Part shown: one piece after another, positions 43,672 through 52,617 of the stretch
How positions within the stretch are numbered: the stretch's first letter is position 1
Layout: each line of letters starts with the position of its first letter
Source: Leptospiraceae bacterium
Lineage (GTDB): Bacteria; Spirochaetota; Leptospiria; Turneriellales; Turneriellaceae
NCBI GenBank assembly: GCA_020440825.1
Contig: JAGRNJ010000006.1
Span: 31,999 to 89,399 of the forward strand
Length of the DNA stretch: 57,401 bases
Direction of reading: 5' to 3'
Program-made: the position numbers and the translations under genes
Notes under the pieces: generated by a model
What the model saw: the letters and a program-made list of their open reading frames with translations, nothing else
What the model was told of the DNA's origin: nothing
The model's database searches: none

Positions 43672-44126
43672 GAAAAACAGACATCTCTCACGCCCAATCT
43701 GATCATGAGGCAGGTCACACCCATACTATGGGCGATAAGATGGGGGTCCTTGTATCTGCTTTATGTGCTCTACATTGTGCAGCCCTGCCTTTGTTGGTAT
43801 CTTTACCTTCGCTCGCCGGCCATTGGATGGGAGATTCTCGACTTGAGTATTTTTTTGTAGGGAGTGCCGTTCTTTTTGCGGTTTACGCAGGAATAAATTC
43901 TTTAAAGAAGCGCTTTTATTCAATCTCTCTTTTATTCGCAGCAGGAATTTCGATTCTGCTGTGCGGATTGTTATTCGACGAGAGCATCGGTGTGTACTTC
44001 AGTATTTCAGGCGGAGTACTTTTGATCTTCAGTCATTTGAAAAATCAAAAGGCCTGCGCCTATAAAACCCACGATTCAGAAACAGATTTTTTTCACATTC
44101 CAGCCATTAAGGGCTCAAAGATGTGA
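43656..44126 (+). CDS. MerC-domain membrane protein
   Basis: A 156-residue protein with four membrane helices and the MerC motif CALHCAALPLL in the first. The N-terminal 25 residues are histidine-rich (HAQSDHEAGHTHTMGDK), possibly metal-binding. ATG at 43656 lies inside a repeat; ATG at 43731 (MGDKMGVL) would start exactly at the domain. MerC proteins carry mercury or other thiol-seeking metals inward; with the neighbours a zinc or similar metal is likely here. Overlaps the next gene as TGATG. Confidence 0.82.
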   Translation: MGFRSRKTDISHAQSDHEAGHTHTMGDKMGVLVSALCALHCAALPLLVSLPSLAGHWMGDSRLEYFFVGSAVLFAVYAGINSLKKRFYSISLLFAAGISILLCGLLFDESIGVYFSISGGVLLIFSHLKNQKACAYKTHDSETDFFHIPAIKGSKM

Positions 44127-44545
44127 TGAAAAAGATTTTCTTCTTCAGTCTGTTAGCCCTGGGAGTATATGCGGGTACCAGTTTTCTTGCACTCGATTGG
44201 GATATTTTGCGTGAATATTCTGCAGGTAAAAAGCTGCCAGAAAAACTCTCTGCAGCTCAGAAGCAGAAGGTCAAAATGCCGGGCTTCATGATTCCTCTCG
44301 AAGATTATGCAGAGATGACTTCAGAATTTCTTTTGGTCCCTGTGCCAATGGCCTGTATTCATGTACCTGCGCCTCCCCCAAATCAGATTGTACATGTGAA
44401 AATGAAAAAGAACAAACAGGTTCCATTGATTTTTTATGAGCCTGTCTGGGTGTATGGGGACCTTAGAATAGAAAAGAAGAAGAATATCTATGCTTCAAGT
44501 CTTTTCTTCCTTTCGGGGGATGATGTAGAAATCTATGATGAATAA
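44126..44545 (+). CDS. DUF3299 exported protein
   Basis: A 139-residue secreted protein with signal peptide (about 1-17). It carries the DUF3299 core: VKMPGFMIPLEDYAEMTSEFLLVPVPMACIHVPAPPPNQIVHV. The conserved C-I-H-V-P-x-P-P-P-N-Q may bind metal. It comes between MerC and an ABC transporter, as in putative zinc-responsive clusters. Overlaps the ATPase gene by 11 bases. Confidence 0.85.
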   Translation: MKKIFFFSLLALGVYAGTSFLALDWDILREYSAGKKLPEKLSAAQKQKVKMPGFMIPLEDYAEMTSEFLLVPVPMACIHVPAPPPNQIVHVKMKKNKQVPLIFYEPVWVYGDLRIEKKKNIYASSLFFLSGDDVEIYDE

Positions 44546-45227
44546 GAATTTTCCTGTGATTCATATTCAGAATTTAAAATTCGGTTATTCAACTGCTCGA
44601 TCTGTTCTGAATATTCAAAAATTCACAGTGAATAAAGGTGAAAAAATTTTTCTTTTTGGGCCCAGTGGTTGCGGTAAAAGTACGTTGCTAAGCCTGCTTT
44701 GCGGTGTTTTGCATTCACAGTCGGGTATGGTTGAAGTTCTCGGCTCTGATTTTTCGAAAATGAAGGCACATAAAAGGGATATTTTTCGAGGCGCTCATAT
44801 AGGCTATATTTTTCAGCAGTTTAATCTTTTGCCCTGGTTAACTGTTTATGAGAATATTGCCTTGCCCTGCCATTTAAATCCCGAACGGCGCTCTCTCTTA
44901 AATGGGAATTCCCTGCACGCAGAAGTTGAGAGGTTGTGCAACAAACTTGGGATAGATTCCCTGATGCAGCAAAAGGCCTCTGAACTCAGTATAGGCCAGC
45001 GCCAGAGAGTCGCCGCAGCACGAGCCTTTATTGGTAACCCTTCCTTGATTCTGGCAGATGAACCAACCTCTTCTCTTGATGCTGATCACCGAAAAAAGTT
45101 TATTGATCTGATGTTTGAAAATATGCAGAACACTGATTCCTCATTAGTATTTGTGAGCCATGACGCATCTTTGTCAGACAGATTTGATCGTTCGGTTTCT
45201 TTGCCCGAGATTAATCTGGTGAATTGA
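44535..45227 (+). CDS. ABC transporter ATP-binding protein (LolD/MacB type)
   Basis: A 230-residue ATPase. Walker A GPSGCGKST, Q-loop QQFNLLPWLTVYENIALP, signature LSIGQRQRVAAARA, Walker B LILADEPTSSLD, and H-loop FVSHDASLSDRFD are all present. It is of the LolD/MacB/FtsE group that pairs with FtsX-fold permeases, found directly downstream. Cargo could be a lipoprotein, peptide or metal-related compound. Confidence 0.94.
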   Translation: MMNKNFPVIHIQNLKFGYSTARSVLNIQKFTVNKGEKIFLFGPSGCGKSTLLSLLCGVLHSQSGMVEVLGSDFSKMKAHKRDIFRGAHIGYIFQQFNLLPWLTVYENIALPCHLNPERRSLLNGNSLHAEVERLCNKLGIDSLMQQKASELSIGQRQRVAAARAFIGNPSLILADEPTSSLDADHRKKFIDLMFENMQNTDSSLVFVSHDASLSDRFDRSVSLPEINLVN

Positions 45228-45228
45228 T

Positions 45229-46494
45229 ATGAAATATTTATTTTATCTCGCCTTAAGATCTCTCATAAACCGAAAAACAGCCAGTCTGTTGACTGTATTG
45301 TCGATTGGCCTCTCGGTCTGGTTAACCTTATCTGTCGAGCATATTCGTCGAGGTGCCAAAGAAAGTTTTGAAAATTCCATATCGGGAATAGACCTGATTG
45401 TGGGTGCCCGAACCGGTTCTTTCCAGCTCTTAATGTTCACAGTTTTTCAGATGGGCTCACCGAATGCCAATCTCAGTTTTACGACTCTTGAGCGTTATCA
45501 AAAACATCCTTTGGTTGATTGGGTTGTTCCTGTCTCAATGGGCGACAGCCATAAAGGCTATCGAGTCTTAGCCACCTCAGATACTTTTTTTGACAAGTAT
45601 AGACTGGCGAAATCAGTAAAATTAAAGTTCTCAGAAGGACAGAGCTGGCAGAATTTTACCGGCGTAGTCCTGGGTAGTGAGGTTGCTCAGAAAATGAATT
45701 ATCGAGTGGGTGATACAATTGTTCTCAGTCATGGAATGGCTGCCAGAAGTCTGCAGCATCATGATGATAAACCATTTTATATTTCAGGAATTTTGTCGAA
45801 AACACATACCTCCCTTGATCGTCTGGTGATCATCAGTTTGCAGGGAATGCAGGCTATTCATCACGACTGGCAGGATGGTGCCGCGCCTTTGCCTGGCGAA
45901 GAAACACCTCTTGAAAATTTACAGGAGCATGATCTGCATCCTCATGAGATCAGTGCATTCTATATTGGCTTAAAATCCAGAATTTCAGCGCTCACGATGT
46001 TGCGTGAGATCAATACTGACAAAAAGGAACCTTTAACGGCAATTATTCCCGGCTTGACTCTGGCCGAGCTCTGGAATGGTCTCAATTATGCTGAAGATGC
46101 ATTATTTATTATCACTCTGGCAGTCATTCTTACATCTTTTCTTGCCATGCTAATTGCCATCTACTCATCTTTACAGGAACGCCGGCGCGAGATGGCAGTG
46201 CTTCGCTCATTGGGGGGCAGTCCGGGTTATATATTGCTTTTATTTTTGGCGGAGTCCTTTATGCTCAGCTTTTTGGGCAGCTTATCCAGTTTGTTTCTGT
46301 TCGCAGGGGTGTTGCTGCCTTTGCAGAGTCTGCTTGCCGGGCTTACGGGCCTCGTGCTGCCTGCCTGGCAAATTGGTGCCTATGAATTAAAAATTGTTTT
46401 TGCGGTGATCACCCTGGGAAGTGTTCTAGGTTTTTTCCCTGCCTATCGAGCTTATCGCAACCAGCTTCACGATGGTCTTGAAATTAAAAACTGA
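45229..46494 (+). CDS. FtsX-fold ABC permease
   Basis: A 421-residue permease with the LolC/MacB/FtsX layout: helix 1 (residues 10-28), a large extracytoplasmic domain, and three helices at the C-terminus (AMLIAIYSSLQERRREMAVLRSLGGSPGYILLL is the typical coupling segment). The domain contains a histidine-rich stretch (SHGMAARSLQHHDDK and HDLHPHEIS), unusual for lipoprotein transporters and in keeping with a metal link. It starts one base after the ATPase gene ends. Confidence 0.9.
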   Translation: MKYLFYLALRSLINRKTASLLTVLSIGLSVWLTLSVEHIRRGAKESFENSISGIDLIVGARTGSFQLLMFTVFQMGSPNANLSFTTLERYQKHPLVDWVVPVSMGDSHKGYRVLATSDTFFDKYRLAKSVKLKFSEGQSWQNFTGVVLGSEVAQKMNYRVGDTIVLSHGMAARSLQHHDDKPFYISGILSKTHTSLDRLVIISLQGMQAIHHDWQDGAAPLPGEETPLENLQEHDLHPHEISAFYIGLKSRISALTMLREINTDKKEPLTAIIPGLTLAELWNGLNYAEDALFIITLAVILTSFLAMLIAIYSSLQERRREMAVLRSLGGSPGYILLLFLAESFMLSFLGSLSSLFLFAGVLLPLQSLLAGLTGLVLPAWQIGAYELKIVFAVITLGSVLGFFPAYRAYRNQLHDGLEIKN

Positions 46495-46542
46495 ATTGTG
46501 TGAAATAGCTTGACCTTTCATCATTGCAATGAACTGTAATTT

Positions 46543-46950
46543 ATGTTCGAAGAGTTTGACGAATTTATATCTGCTGTTTCAGTTGAGACCCACGTAAATT
46601 TTGAAAAAATAAAAGACGGTCACTATGAAGCCAATGTTGAGTTTGAGGGCGGTCGACACCAGCGTTGTACTGTGCGTCTTGCAAAAGATGATGTTGATGA
46701 CCCGACTGTAGAATATTACTCTGTCATCTGCGAAGTTCCTCAAGAAAATACACAACTGTATAAGGCAGCTCTTATTCTTAATTTATCATTAACCTATGGG
46801 GCCTTATCTCTCATGGGCAACCACTTAATTCTCAAACAGACAACCTGGCTGCAGAACAATGACCCGCTACGCTTCATTAAGTCTCTGACATATGTTGCGG
46901 CGATGGCAGATGAACTCGAAGAGAAACTTACGGGTGATGATTTGCAATGA
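46543..46950 (+). CDS. Hypothetical acidic protein, YbjN/chaperone-like
   Basis: A 135-residue acidic cytoplasmic protein. The strand-helix order and segments such as YSVICEVPQENTQLYKAALILNLSLTYGALSL resemble YbjN or type III chaperone-like folds, but this is weak. It overlaps fmt by four bases (ATGA), so the two are co-translated. Confidence 0.6.
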   Translation: MFEEFDEFISAVSVETHVNFEKIKDGHYEANVEFEGGRHQRCTVRLAKDDVDDPTVEYYSVICEVPQENTQLYKAALILNLSLTYGALSLMGNHLILKQTTWLQNNDPLRFIKSLTYVAAMADELEEKLTGDDLQ

Positions 46951-47894
46951 CCAAAGTCGCCTTCTGGGGCACCCCGGGAATTGCAGCAGGTCTGCTGAAT
47001 CTACTTCTCAAAGATGAATTTTTTTCTGTTCGTTATGTAGTTACTCAACCTGATAAACCGCGCAGTGCGCGTGGTCGTGAGGTTCTGCCTTCACCGGTCA
47101 AAAAGGCAGCTCAAGTTGCCGGTATCCCGGTGTTTTCCCCGACGTCTCTCAAGAAAGAGAAGCAGACAGTTTTAGATGCCAATACATCCGACCCTGTCGA
47201 TTTTCATGTTGTACTTGCGTATGGTAAAATTTTGCCGCCTGAAATTCTTGACATGACTCCCGGCAGAATGGTAAATTTTCATGCCAGTCTCCTGCCTTTA
47301 TTACGCGGGGCCGCACCGATAGAGTTTGCGCTGTTGCAGGGTTTTACCGAAACCGGTTGGACTCTGCAGAAAATTATTCCTGAGCTCGATGCCGGCGATA
47401 TTCTGGCCCAAACCAAAGTGCCGATCTTAAAAACAGATACCCGCGAAACGTTATATGAAAAATTGACGGATGACCTGCAGCTCAATGCTTTGCCAGTCTT
47501 AAAAAAATTCTCGCAGGGAGAGCTCAAAGCGGTTCCGCAAGATGCTCAGCAAGCTACCTTTTGTGGGAAAATCTCAACCCAGATGGGTCTTATTGACTGG
47601 TCACAGTCTGCTGGTCAGATTTTGAATCTCTCCCGGGCTTTGGGTAAATCGCCCGGGGTTTACAGTTTTTTTCGAGGCAAGAAAATCAAGCTGGCCTTTC
47701 ATCTTGATAAAAACATTTCAAATATTTCAGGACCTCCTGGTGAGATTTTGCAAATAGACCGTGAGTCGATGCTGGTAGCTGCGGGACAAGAGGGTATTTA
47801 TGTGCAACAATGCCAGGTTGAAGGTGGTCGATCACTGGCTGCAAATGATTTTTGCAATGGCTACCATCCAAAAATTGGCGAAAAGTTTGGATGA
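46947..47894 (+). CDS. fmt: Methionyl-tRNA formyltransferase
   Basis: Formylates initiator Met-tRNA. At 315 residues of normal length. The catalytic segment NFHASLLPLLRGAAPIEFALLQG has the N-x-H, and TLQKIIPELDAGDIL the D of the active site; PDKPRSARGREVLPSPVKKAA is the usual tRNA-binding loop. The product LDAGD is followed by the OB-like C-terminal domain. Confidence 0.96.
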   Translation: MTKVAFWGTPGIAAGLLNLLLKDEFFSVRYVVTQPDKPRSARGREVLPSPVKKAAQVAGIPVFSPTSLKKEKQTVLDANTSDPVDFHVVLAYGKILPPEILDMTPGRMVNFHASLLPLLRGAAPIEFALLQGFTETGWTLQKIIPELDAGDILAQTKVPILKTDTRETLYEKLTDDLQLNALPVLKKFSQGELKAVPQDAQQATFCGKISTQMGLIDWSQSAGQILNLSRALGKSPGVYSFFRGKKIKLAFHLDKNISNISGPPGEILQIDRESMLVAAGQEGIYVQQCQVEGGRSLAANDFCNGYHPKIGEKFG

Positions 47895-48378
47895 ACTAAA
47901 ACTCAAAAGAAAAACCACATTTCGGTTTAAGAATTTTCAGATTGTTCTGGATAAAAAGTCCATCGAAAAACCGGAACATGTAACCATGAAGGCACTTTTA
48001 TGGTCCATGTATATTGAAGAGTTTCCGGCCCTCAAGGTCGAAATAAAAGTCGGGGGCCGCTATAAACCAGATCTCGTAGCCCAGGATTCTCTAGGCAACA
48101 TACAACTTTGGGTCGAAGTCGGTCGTGTCAAACCAGCCAAAGTGGCAAAACTGGCTTCAACTCATAAAGCGGCTCGAATTGTAATTGCAAGGTGGGGTAA
48201 TGCGCCTTCATTCAGAACTTCCCTGTTAAAAGTTTTATCACCTGAACAGCTGAACTCTGGCAGAATTACCCTGATCAATTTCATTCCCGAACAATGCAGA
48301 GAGTGTATTGACTCGAATGGAAAAATTGATTTAGGGAAGGTTGGGTATAGAAAGATTGGACTAAATTCGGAAGCTTAA
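47857..48378 (+). CDS. YaeQ-like PD-(D/E)XK-fold protein
   Basis: About 173 residues. TFRFKNFQIVLDKKSIEKPEHVTMKALLWSMYIEEF and GRYKPDLVAQDSLGNIQLWVEVGRVKPAKVAKLASTHKAARIVIARWG have the K-P-D...W-V-E-V order of YaeQ and PD-(D/E)XK nuclease-like folds. ATG at 47857 or TTG at 47887 are possible starts; both lie inside or at the end of fmt. Role unknown. Confidence 0.65.
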   Translation: MATIQKLAKSLDELKLKRKTTFRFKNFQIVLDKKSIEKPEHVTMKALLWSMYIEEFPALKVEIKVGGRYKPDLVAQDSLGNIQLWVEVGRVKPAKVAKLASTHKAARIVIARWGNAPSFRTSLLKVLSPEQLNSGRITLINFIPEQCRECIDSNGKIDLGKVGYRKIGLNSEA

Positions 48379-48462
48379 AAGCATCTGCAAATTACATTAC
48401 TTCTGATTGTACAGCATTTATGCCATCTTCAAATACAGTTATATACATAAATAACTACAAAC

Positions 48463-49362
48463 CTACATTGAAAATTTACAAACTCTGTTTCGTCCTGAAT
48501 TCTTAGACATATAAAGAGCCTGATCGGCACGCCGAAGGATATCTTCGATTGAGGTGTCATCCTGGAAAATACTGGTTAATCCGATACTGATTGTACAATG
48601 AATTACTTTTCCATTTTCAAGTTTGAAATTCTTATCTTCTATTTCAGCTCGTACTCGTTCGGCCATTATGGCGGCCTTATCTAAACCGGTATGAGGCATA
48701 AGAATTACAAACTCTTCTCCTCCTAGACGAGCTGCCAGATCTGCTTTTCTAAGGTTTTGTAGAATTTTTGAAATTTCTTTTAATATCAAATCTCCTGCGA
48801 GATGGCCATATTGATCATTTACTTCTTTAAAATGATCAAGATCCAGTAAAGCCAAAGAGGTTTCCTGTGCATACCGATTGCATTTATCCAACTCACGCAT
48901 GAGTTCCTGGGTAAAAAACCGGCGATTCTTGAGTCCGGTTAATGAATCTGTAGCTGCGAGGTTTGACATTTCCAATGCTTTGAGCTTAGATGAACTTATG
49001 TCACAGAATAAACAATCCAGGCGAACAGGGTTTTCTTGCTCATCAAAGATGACAATTCCACGATGGCGAACCCATTTTATAACACTCTCGGGGCAATGTA
49101 TACGATATTCAACATCAAAGCTGCCTTTTCTCTCAAGTTGTTGGTAAATGGTAGAAATTAGACCAACGTCTTCTTCAACTATGCAGGTTTCCCAGTATTT
49201 ATCATGCCTAAGAAGGTGTTTATAATCTTGCTGAAATAGGTCTTTTGCTGAAGGTGTTAAAAAGACTGTAGAGTATTTAGGCCACTCATAAGACCATATC
49301 ACATCTTGCATATGGGTTAGTATGCTGGATTCTATTCTTAATTGATTCGGGGTAACTTTCAT
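48463..49362 (-). CDS. PAS-GGDEF diguanylate cyclase
   Basis: Makes cyclic di-GMP. A 299-residue protein with a PAS domain (residues 15-130, FDVEYRIHCPESVIKWVRHRGIVI) and a GGDEF domain (145-295). The active-site loop is GGEEF, and RKAD five residues before it is the inhibitory I-site (R-x-x-D). DSLTGLKNRRFF opens the domain. No membrane segments, so it senses a cytoplasmic signal through PAS. Confidence 0.94.
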   Translation of the reverse strand: MKVTPNQLRIESSILTHMQDVIWSYEWPKYSTVFLTPSAKDLFQQDYKHLLRHDKYWETCIVEEDVGLISTIYQQLERKGSFDVEYRIHCPESVIKWVRHRGIVIFDEQENPVRLDCLFCDISSSKLKALEMSNLAATDSLTGLKNRRFFTQELMRELDKCNRYAQETSLALLDLDHFKEVNDQYGHLAGDLILKEISKILQNLRKADLAARLGGEEFVILMPHTGLDKAAIMAERVRAEIEDKNFKLENGKVIHCTISIGLTSIFQDDTSIEDILRRADQALYMSKNSGRNRVCKFSM

Positions 49363-49758
49363 GATGAAAATATCAAGTGGTTTTTGATTATTGAAAACTT
49401 TCGGGTAGTCTTTATTCTACCGATAACTTGTATAGAGTTTTCCGCTATTGGATATCGAAATATGTAGTGTTATGTTTGAGATTATTACCGTTTTAATATT
49501 TTAGGGGTTTGTTTTTCTTTAGCGACCACTGAAAAATACGTCCATGATAATTTTCACAGTAAGTGTGTTCTTATGTGCAAGAAAAACAGGTTTTTATAAA
49601 AAATAACTTCAAAACGAATCATTTTTGGGAGAATCTATCGCAAATTTTTCTATAGCTGCAGTCTAAAATCCAGAGCAGTCATCCCTTAATATAAACGGTA
49701 TCAATAAGAAAAAATCTGTACAGTGCAAAACGATTGTAATTAACAATCTAAAATTACT
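49363..49758. other. Gene-free gap before outer-membrane protein gene
   Basis: A 396-base A/T-rich gap between divergent genes. I see no frame of interest. The only structure is GATTGT-AATTA-ACAATC at 49732-49748, directly before the next start codon. Confidence 0.5.
49732..49748 (+). promoter_or_regulatory. Inverted repeat at the translation start region
   Basis: GATTGT and ACAATC pair around a 5-base spacer. It lies 10 bases before ATG 49759 where a ribosome binding site would be expected, and none is visible. It may be an operator or a translation-control hairpin. Confidence 0.25.
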
Positions 49759-50574
49759 ATGAGTTTTCGTTATACTCTATTATTACTTCTTCTCCTGCTT
49801 CCCTTAATTTCCCTGCAGGCGGGTTATTCTGATGAACGCTATTACAATGAGTTCGGTATGATGGCAGGCGAGTCAAATAATAAGAATGAACTGGCATTTG
49901 TTACCGGGGTCAAGGAGCTTATGATCCAGAGAAAGAACCCAGGCTACAAGCCCCTGCTGACAAAATATGCCTATGGTATACAGGATTTTCAATTAGAACT
50001 TGGTTCTGGGTTTGGTATTGCAGGTACCGGTTTGCCGGGTTCAAATCTAAATTTTGGCTATCTTGATTATTTAAGTGTGAACGGCTTTGCATTGCATCTG
50101 GGACTCGAAGCGTTGAATTTTCGATACAGCGCAAATACAAATGGCCGGCGGCTTGATTTTTTTGAATGGCAGCCAATGCACAGCTTTGGTGCCCGCTTTC
50201 AGAACAATGAATTGAGTGGACTGTTATATTTTAAAGCAGGTGCATCCATCGGTACCATAGCAAATGCCGGGGCCCGGCCGGCCTATGGCATAGAGACCAT
50301 TCTTATCTATCGCTCTTTCGATTTCAATACTGGCTTTATTCGGGTACTCGATACAGTTTCTGCATTTGATTTTTGGGATGCCGGTCTGACGTATCGAATC
50401 AATATGCAGTATTCATTTGCCTTGAATGCAAAGTTTCTGCTGTTTTCGGGAACCTCAAATAATTTAGAAAATTTTCAAAATTACTCTGACGGGCATATAG
50501 CAGAAAACCGTATTTATTTTACATTGCGCTATTCTCCCCTGAAGTCTCTCTATTCCAGTGAGTTTCAGATTTAA
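49759..50574 (+). CDS. Probable outer-membrane beta-barrel protein
   Basis: A 271-residue exported protein with signal peptide (1-21, ends SLQA). The rest is alternating amphipathic strands (LELGSGFGIAGTGL, FALHLGLEALNFRYSAN, GLLYFKAGASIG, FNTGFIRVLD, FALNAKFLLFSG, NRIYFTLRYSP), with glycine and aromatic residues typical of small outer-membrane barrels. No family is recognised. No clear ribosome binding site. Confidence 0.7.
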   Translation: MSFRYTLLLLLLLLPLISLQAGYSDERYYNEFGMMAGESNNKNELAFVTGVKELMIQRKNPGYKPLLTKYAYGIQDFQLELGSGFGIAGTGLPGSNLNFGYLDYLSVNGFALHLGLEALNFRYSANTNGRRLDFFEWQPMHSFGARFQNNELSGLLYFKAGASIGTIANAGARPAYGIETILIYRSFDFNTGFIRVLDTVSAFDFWDAGLTYRINMQYSFALNAKFLLFSGTSNNLENFQNYSDGHIAENRIYFTLRYSPLKSLYSSEFQI

Positions 50575-50678
50575 CTTTCTAACTGAATCTGAATATCTGG
50601 CAGAGTGGTATTTTAGCCTAAGCCACTGGCTTCGCATTTCTTTTCTGTACTTTAACAGACTGTTCTGCAAAGTGTCTT

Positions 50679-51779
50679 ATGCGCTGGTCATTATACATAG
50701 GACAATTTAAAGAAATCAAAGTTTACATTCACTGGACATTCATTCTTCTGTTGGGTTTTATTTTATTCTCCCAATACCGAATTGGCAGCAGCACACAAAC
50801 GATGCTGTTAACGATGGGTTTCGTGGTCTGTATATTTAGCTGTGTTTTATTGCATGAGTTCGGGCATGCTTTAACGGCTCTGCATTTCAATTTTAAGACA
50901 AAAGATATCATTCTACTGCCCATTGGTGGTATCGCCCGCATGCAGCATCTGCCTGAAAATGCAAAACAGGAATTGGCAGTTGCGATTGCTGGCCCTGCTG
51001 TGAATATTGTAATTGCAGGATTACTGTTTTTGATTGCAGGGTTGCCAGCTTTGACTGTCGAGACTCTGTATTTGAATACCATTACTCCGCAAAATTTTTT
51101 ACATAGTCTAATCGTGATAAATCTGGTACTGGCAATCTTCAATATGATTCCCGCTTTCCCGATGGATGGGGGCAGGGTTTTTCGGGCTTTACTTGCCTTA
51201 AAGTTTGATCGATTGACGGCAACCAAAGCTGCTGCGTTCCTGGGTCAGTTTCTGGCCATTTTGTTTATTGTGTTTGGTTTCTTTAATAATGTCTGGCTGG
51301 TCTTTATTGGTTTTTTTATTTTCCTGGGCGCCGGTTCAGAAGCCAGCCAGGAAGAAACGAAAAACAGGCTGTCTGCATTTCATGTAAAAGATATATTAAT
51401 GAAACAATTCAGAATTTTTCATCCCGATGCATTGCTTTCAAAAGCAGTTTCTCATATGCTCAACAGCCAGGACAAAGAATTCATTATTGTAGATAGTGAA
51501 AATATAGTCGGAGTACTCACACGCAACGAAATAATAGCGGGCATAGGCGAATACGGCGAGAATGTTCCTATTCGTACCGTTATGAGACGGGATATCGTCA
51601 TCATTGATTCTGAAAAGAGTATAGAAGAGGCCTGGACAATCATGCTTTCGGGAAATCACACCATTCTGCCAGTGGTTGATGCCGGCAAGTTAAGCGGGGT
51701 AATTGATCTTGAGAATATCAGCGAATTCCTGATGATCAGAAAGGCACTTTCTGCACGAAATACAGTAAACAGAAATTAA
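50679..51779 (+). CDS. Site-2 protease (M50) with CBS pair
   Basis: A 366-residue membrane metalloprotease. The zinc motif HEFGH is at 59-63, and the third ligand D163 is in NMIPAFPMDGGRVFRAL. Six membrane helices surround them. Residues 233-360 are two CBS domains (VKDILMKQFRIF and IRTVMRRDIVII), which bind nucleotides and may gate the protease. SpoIVFB-like family; the substrate is unknown. Confidence 0.93.
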   Translation: MRWSLYIGQFKEIKVYIHWTFILLLGFILFSQYRIGSSTQTMLLTMGFVVCIFSCVLLHEFGHALTALHFNFKTKDIILLPIGGIARMQHLPENAKQELAVAIAGPAVNIVIAGLLFLIAGLPALTVETLYLNTITPQNFLHSLIVINLVLAIFNMIPAFPMDGGRVFRALLALKFDRLTATKAAAFLGQFLAILFIVFGFFNNVWLVFIGFFIFLGAGSEASQEETKNRLSAFHVKDILMKQFRIFHPDALLSKAVSHMLNSQDKEFIIVDSENIVGVLTRNEIIAGIGEYGENVPIRTVMRRDIVIIDSEKSIEEAWTIMLSGNHTILPVVDAGKLSGVIDLENISEFLMIRKALSARNTVNRN

Positions 51780-51805
51780 TTCAAAATATCTTCTCGTAAA
51801 AAAAA

Positions 51806-51833
51806 TTGACAATCTGAACTGGTTTTATAGATT
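51806..51833 (+). promoter_or_regulatory. Possible sigma-70 promoter
   Basis: TTGACA (51806-51811) and TAGATT (51828-51833) are 16 bases apart. The next plus-strand gene starts at 52075, so a leader of about 235 bases would result. No riboswitch structure is recognised in the leader. Confidence 0.35.
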
Positions 51834-52074
51834 AAGGGCGAGGGTCGCATAAACCCCGATTACTAAAATGATCCTGAACAATTAAAAATCCTGAGAGTTT
51901 ACTTCTGTAAGCTTTTAAATCATTTAAACGTAGGGCCTTCGGTCGACGTAGAAAATTGTTTCTTGAATAATCTGCACAATCGGCCGCTACAATCCTGTAG
52001 AAGAATTTTAAATTCAAACTACCGGGCAGGGCAATCTGCATCTAAGATGCATTGATAATATACGAGGATAATGT

Positions 52075-52617
52075 ATGGGAAAATTAGTATATCATGTTGC
52101 TGTTTCAGTTGATGGTTTTATTGCAAGACAAGACGGTTCTATAGACGGGTTTATTATGCAGGGAGAACATGCAGATGAATATGCCCGGGAATTACAGGAT
52201 TATGGTGTCTCAATTATGGGTAGAAAAACCTATGAGTTTGGGTATCAGTACGGAATGCCACCCGGTACAAATCCCTATAAACATATGCAGACATATGTGA
52301 TTTCAGATTCTTTGCAATTACCGCAAGATAAAGATTTATCGCTTCATCAGTTAGGTCGAAATTCTTTACCTGATATCAGGCAAATTCTTGAAGATGCGCA
52401 AAAAGATGTTTATCTGTGCGGAGGTAGTCTACTCGCCGGATATCTCTTATCCCACCGCCTGATTCATAGGCTGGTTCTAAAGGTAAACCCGGTAGTGCTC
52501 GGGCAAGGCAGGCCACTGTTTGAAAATTTTAATTCTGTTGTGAATTTGAATCTTCTTTCGGCAAAGAAATACGAGAACGGGGTTTTCAAAAACGAGTACC
52601 AGGTACTTACGCAGTGA
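52075..52617 (+). CDS. RibD C-terminal/dihydrofolate reductase-like protein
   Basis: A 180-residue NADPH-type reductase fold. VYHVAVSVDGFIARQDGSIDGF is the usual N-terminus, SIMGRKTYEF the conserved GRxTYE, VYLCGGSLLAGYLL the cofactor-binding glycine segment, and HRLVLKVNPVVLGQGRPLF the end. This group (YyaP/YwjB-like) is common and of unknown substrate. Its last 11 bases overlap the convergent Amt-kinase gene. Confidence 0.9.
   Translation: MGKLVYHVAVSVDGFIARQDGSIDGFIMQGEHADEYARELQDYGVSIMGRKTYEFGYQYGMPPGTNPYKHMQTYVISDSLQLPQDKDLSLHQLGRNSLPDIRQILEDAQKDVYLCGGSLLAGYLLSHRLIHRLVLKVNPVVLGQGRPLFENFNSVVNLNLLSAKKYENGVFKNEYQVLTQ

Noticed and set aside
51832-52041. A 69-codon minus-strand frame in the gap before the RibD-like gene
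   Set aside because: No ribosome binding site, no recognisable motif, and a plus-strand promoter-like sequence overlaps its end.
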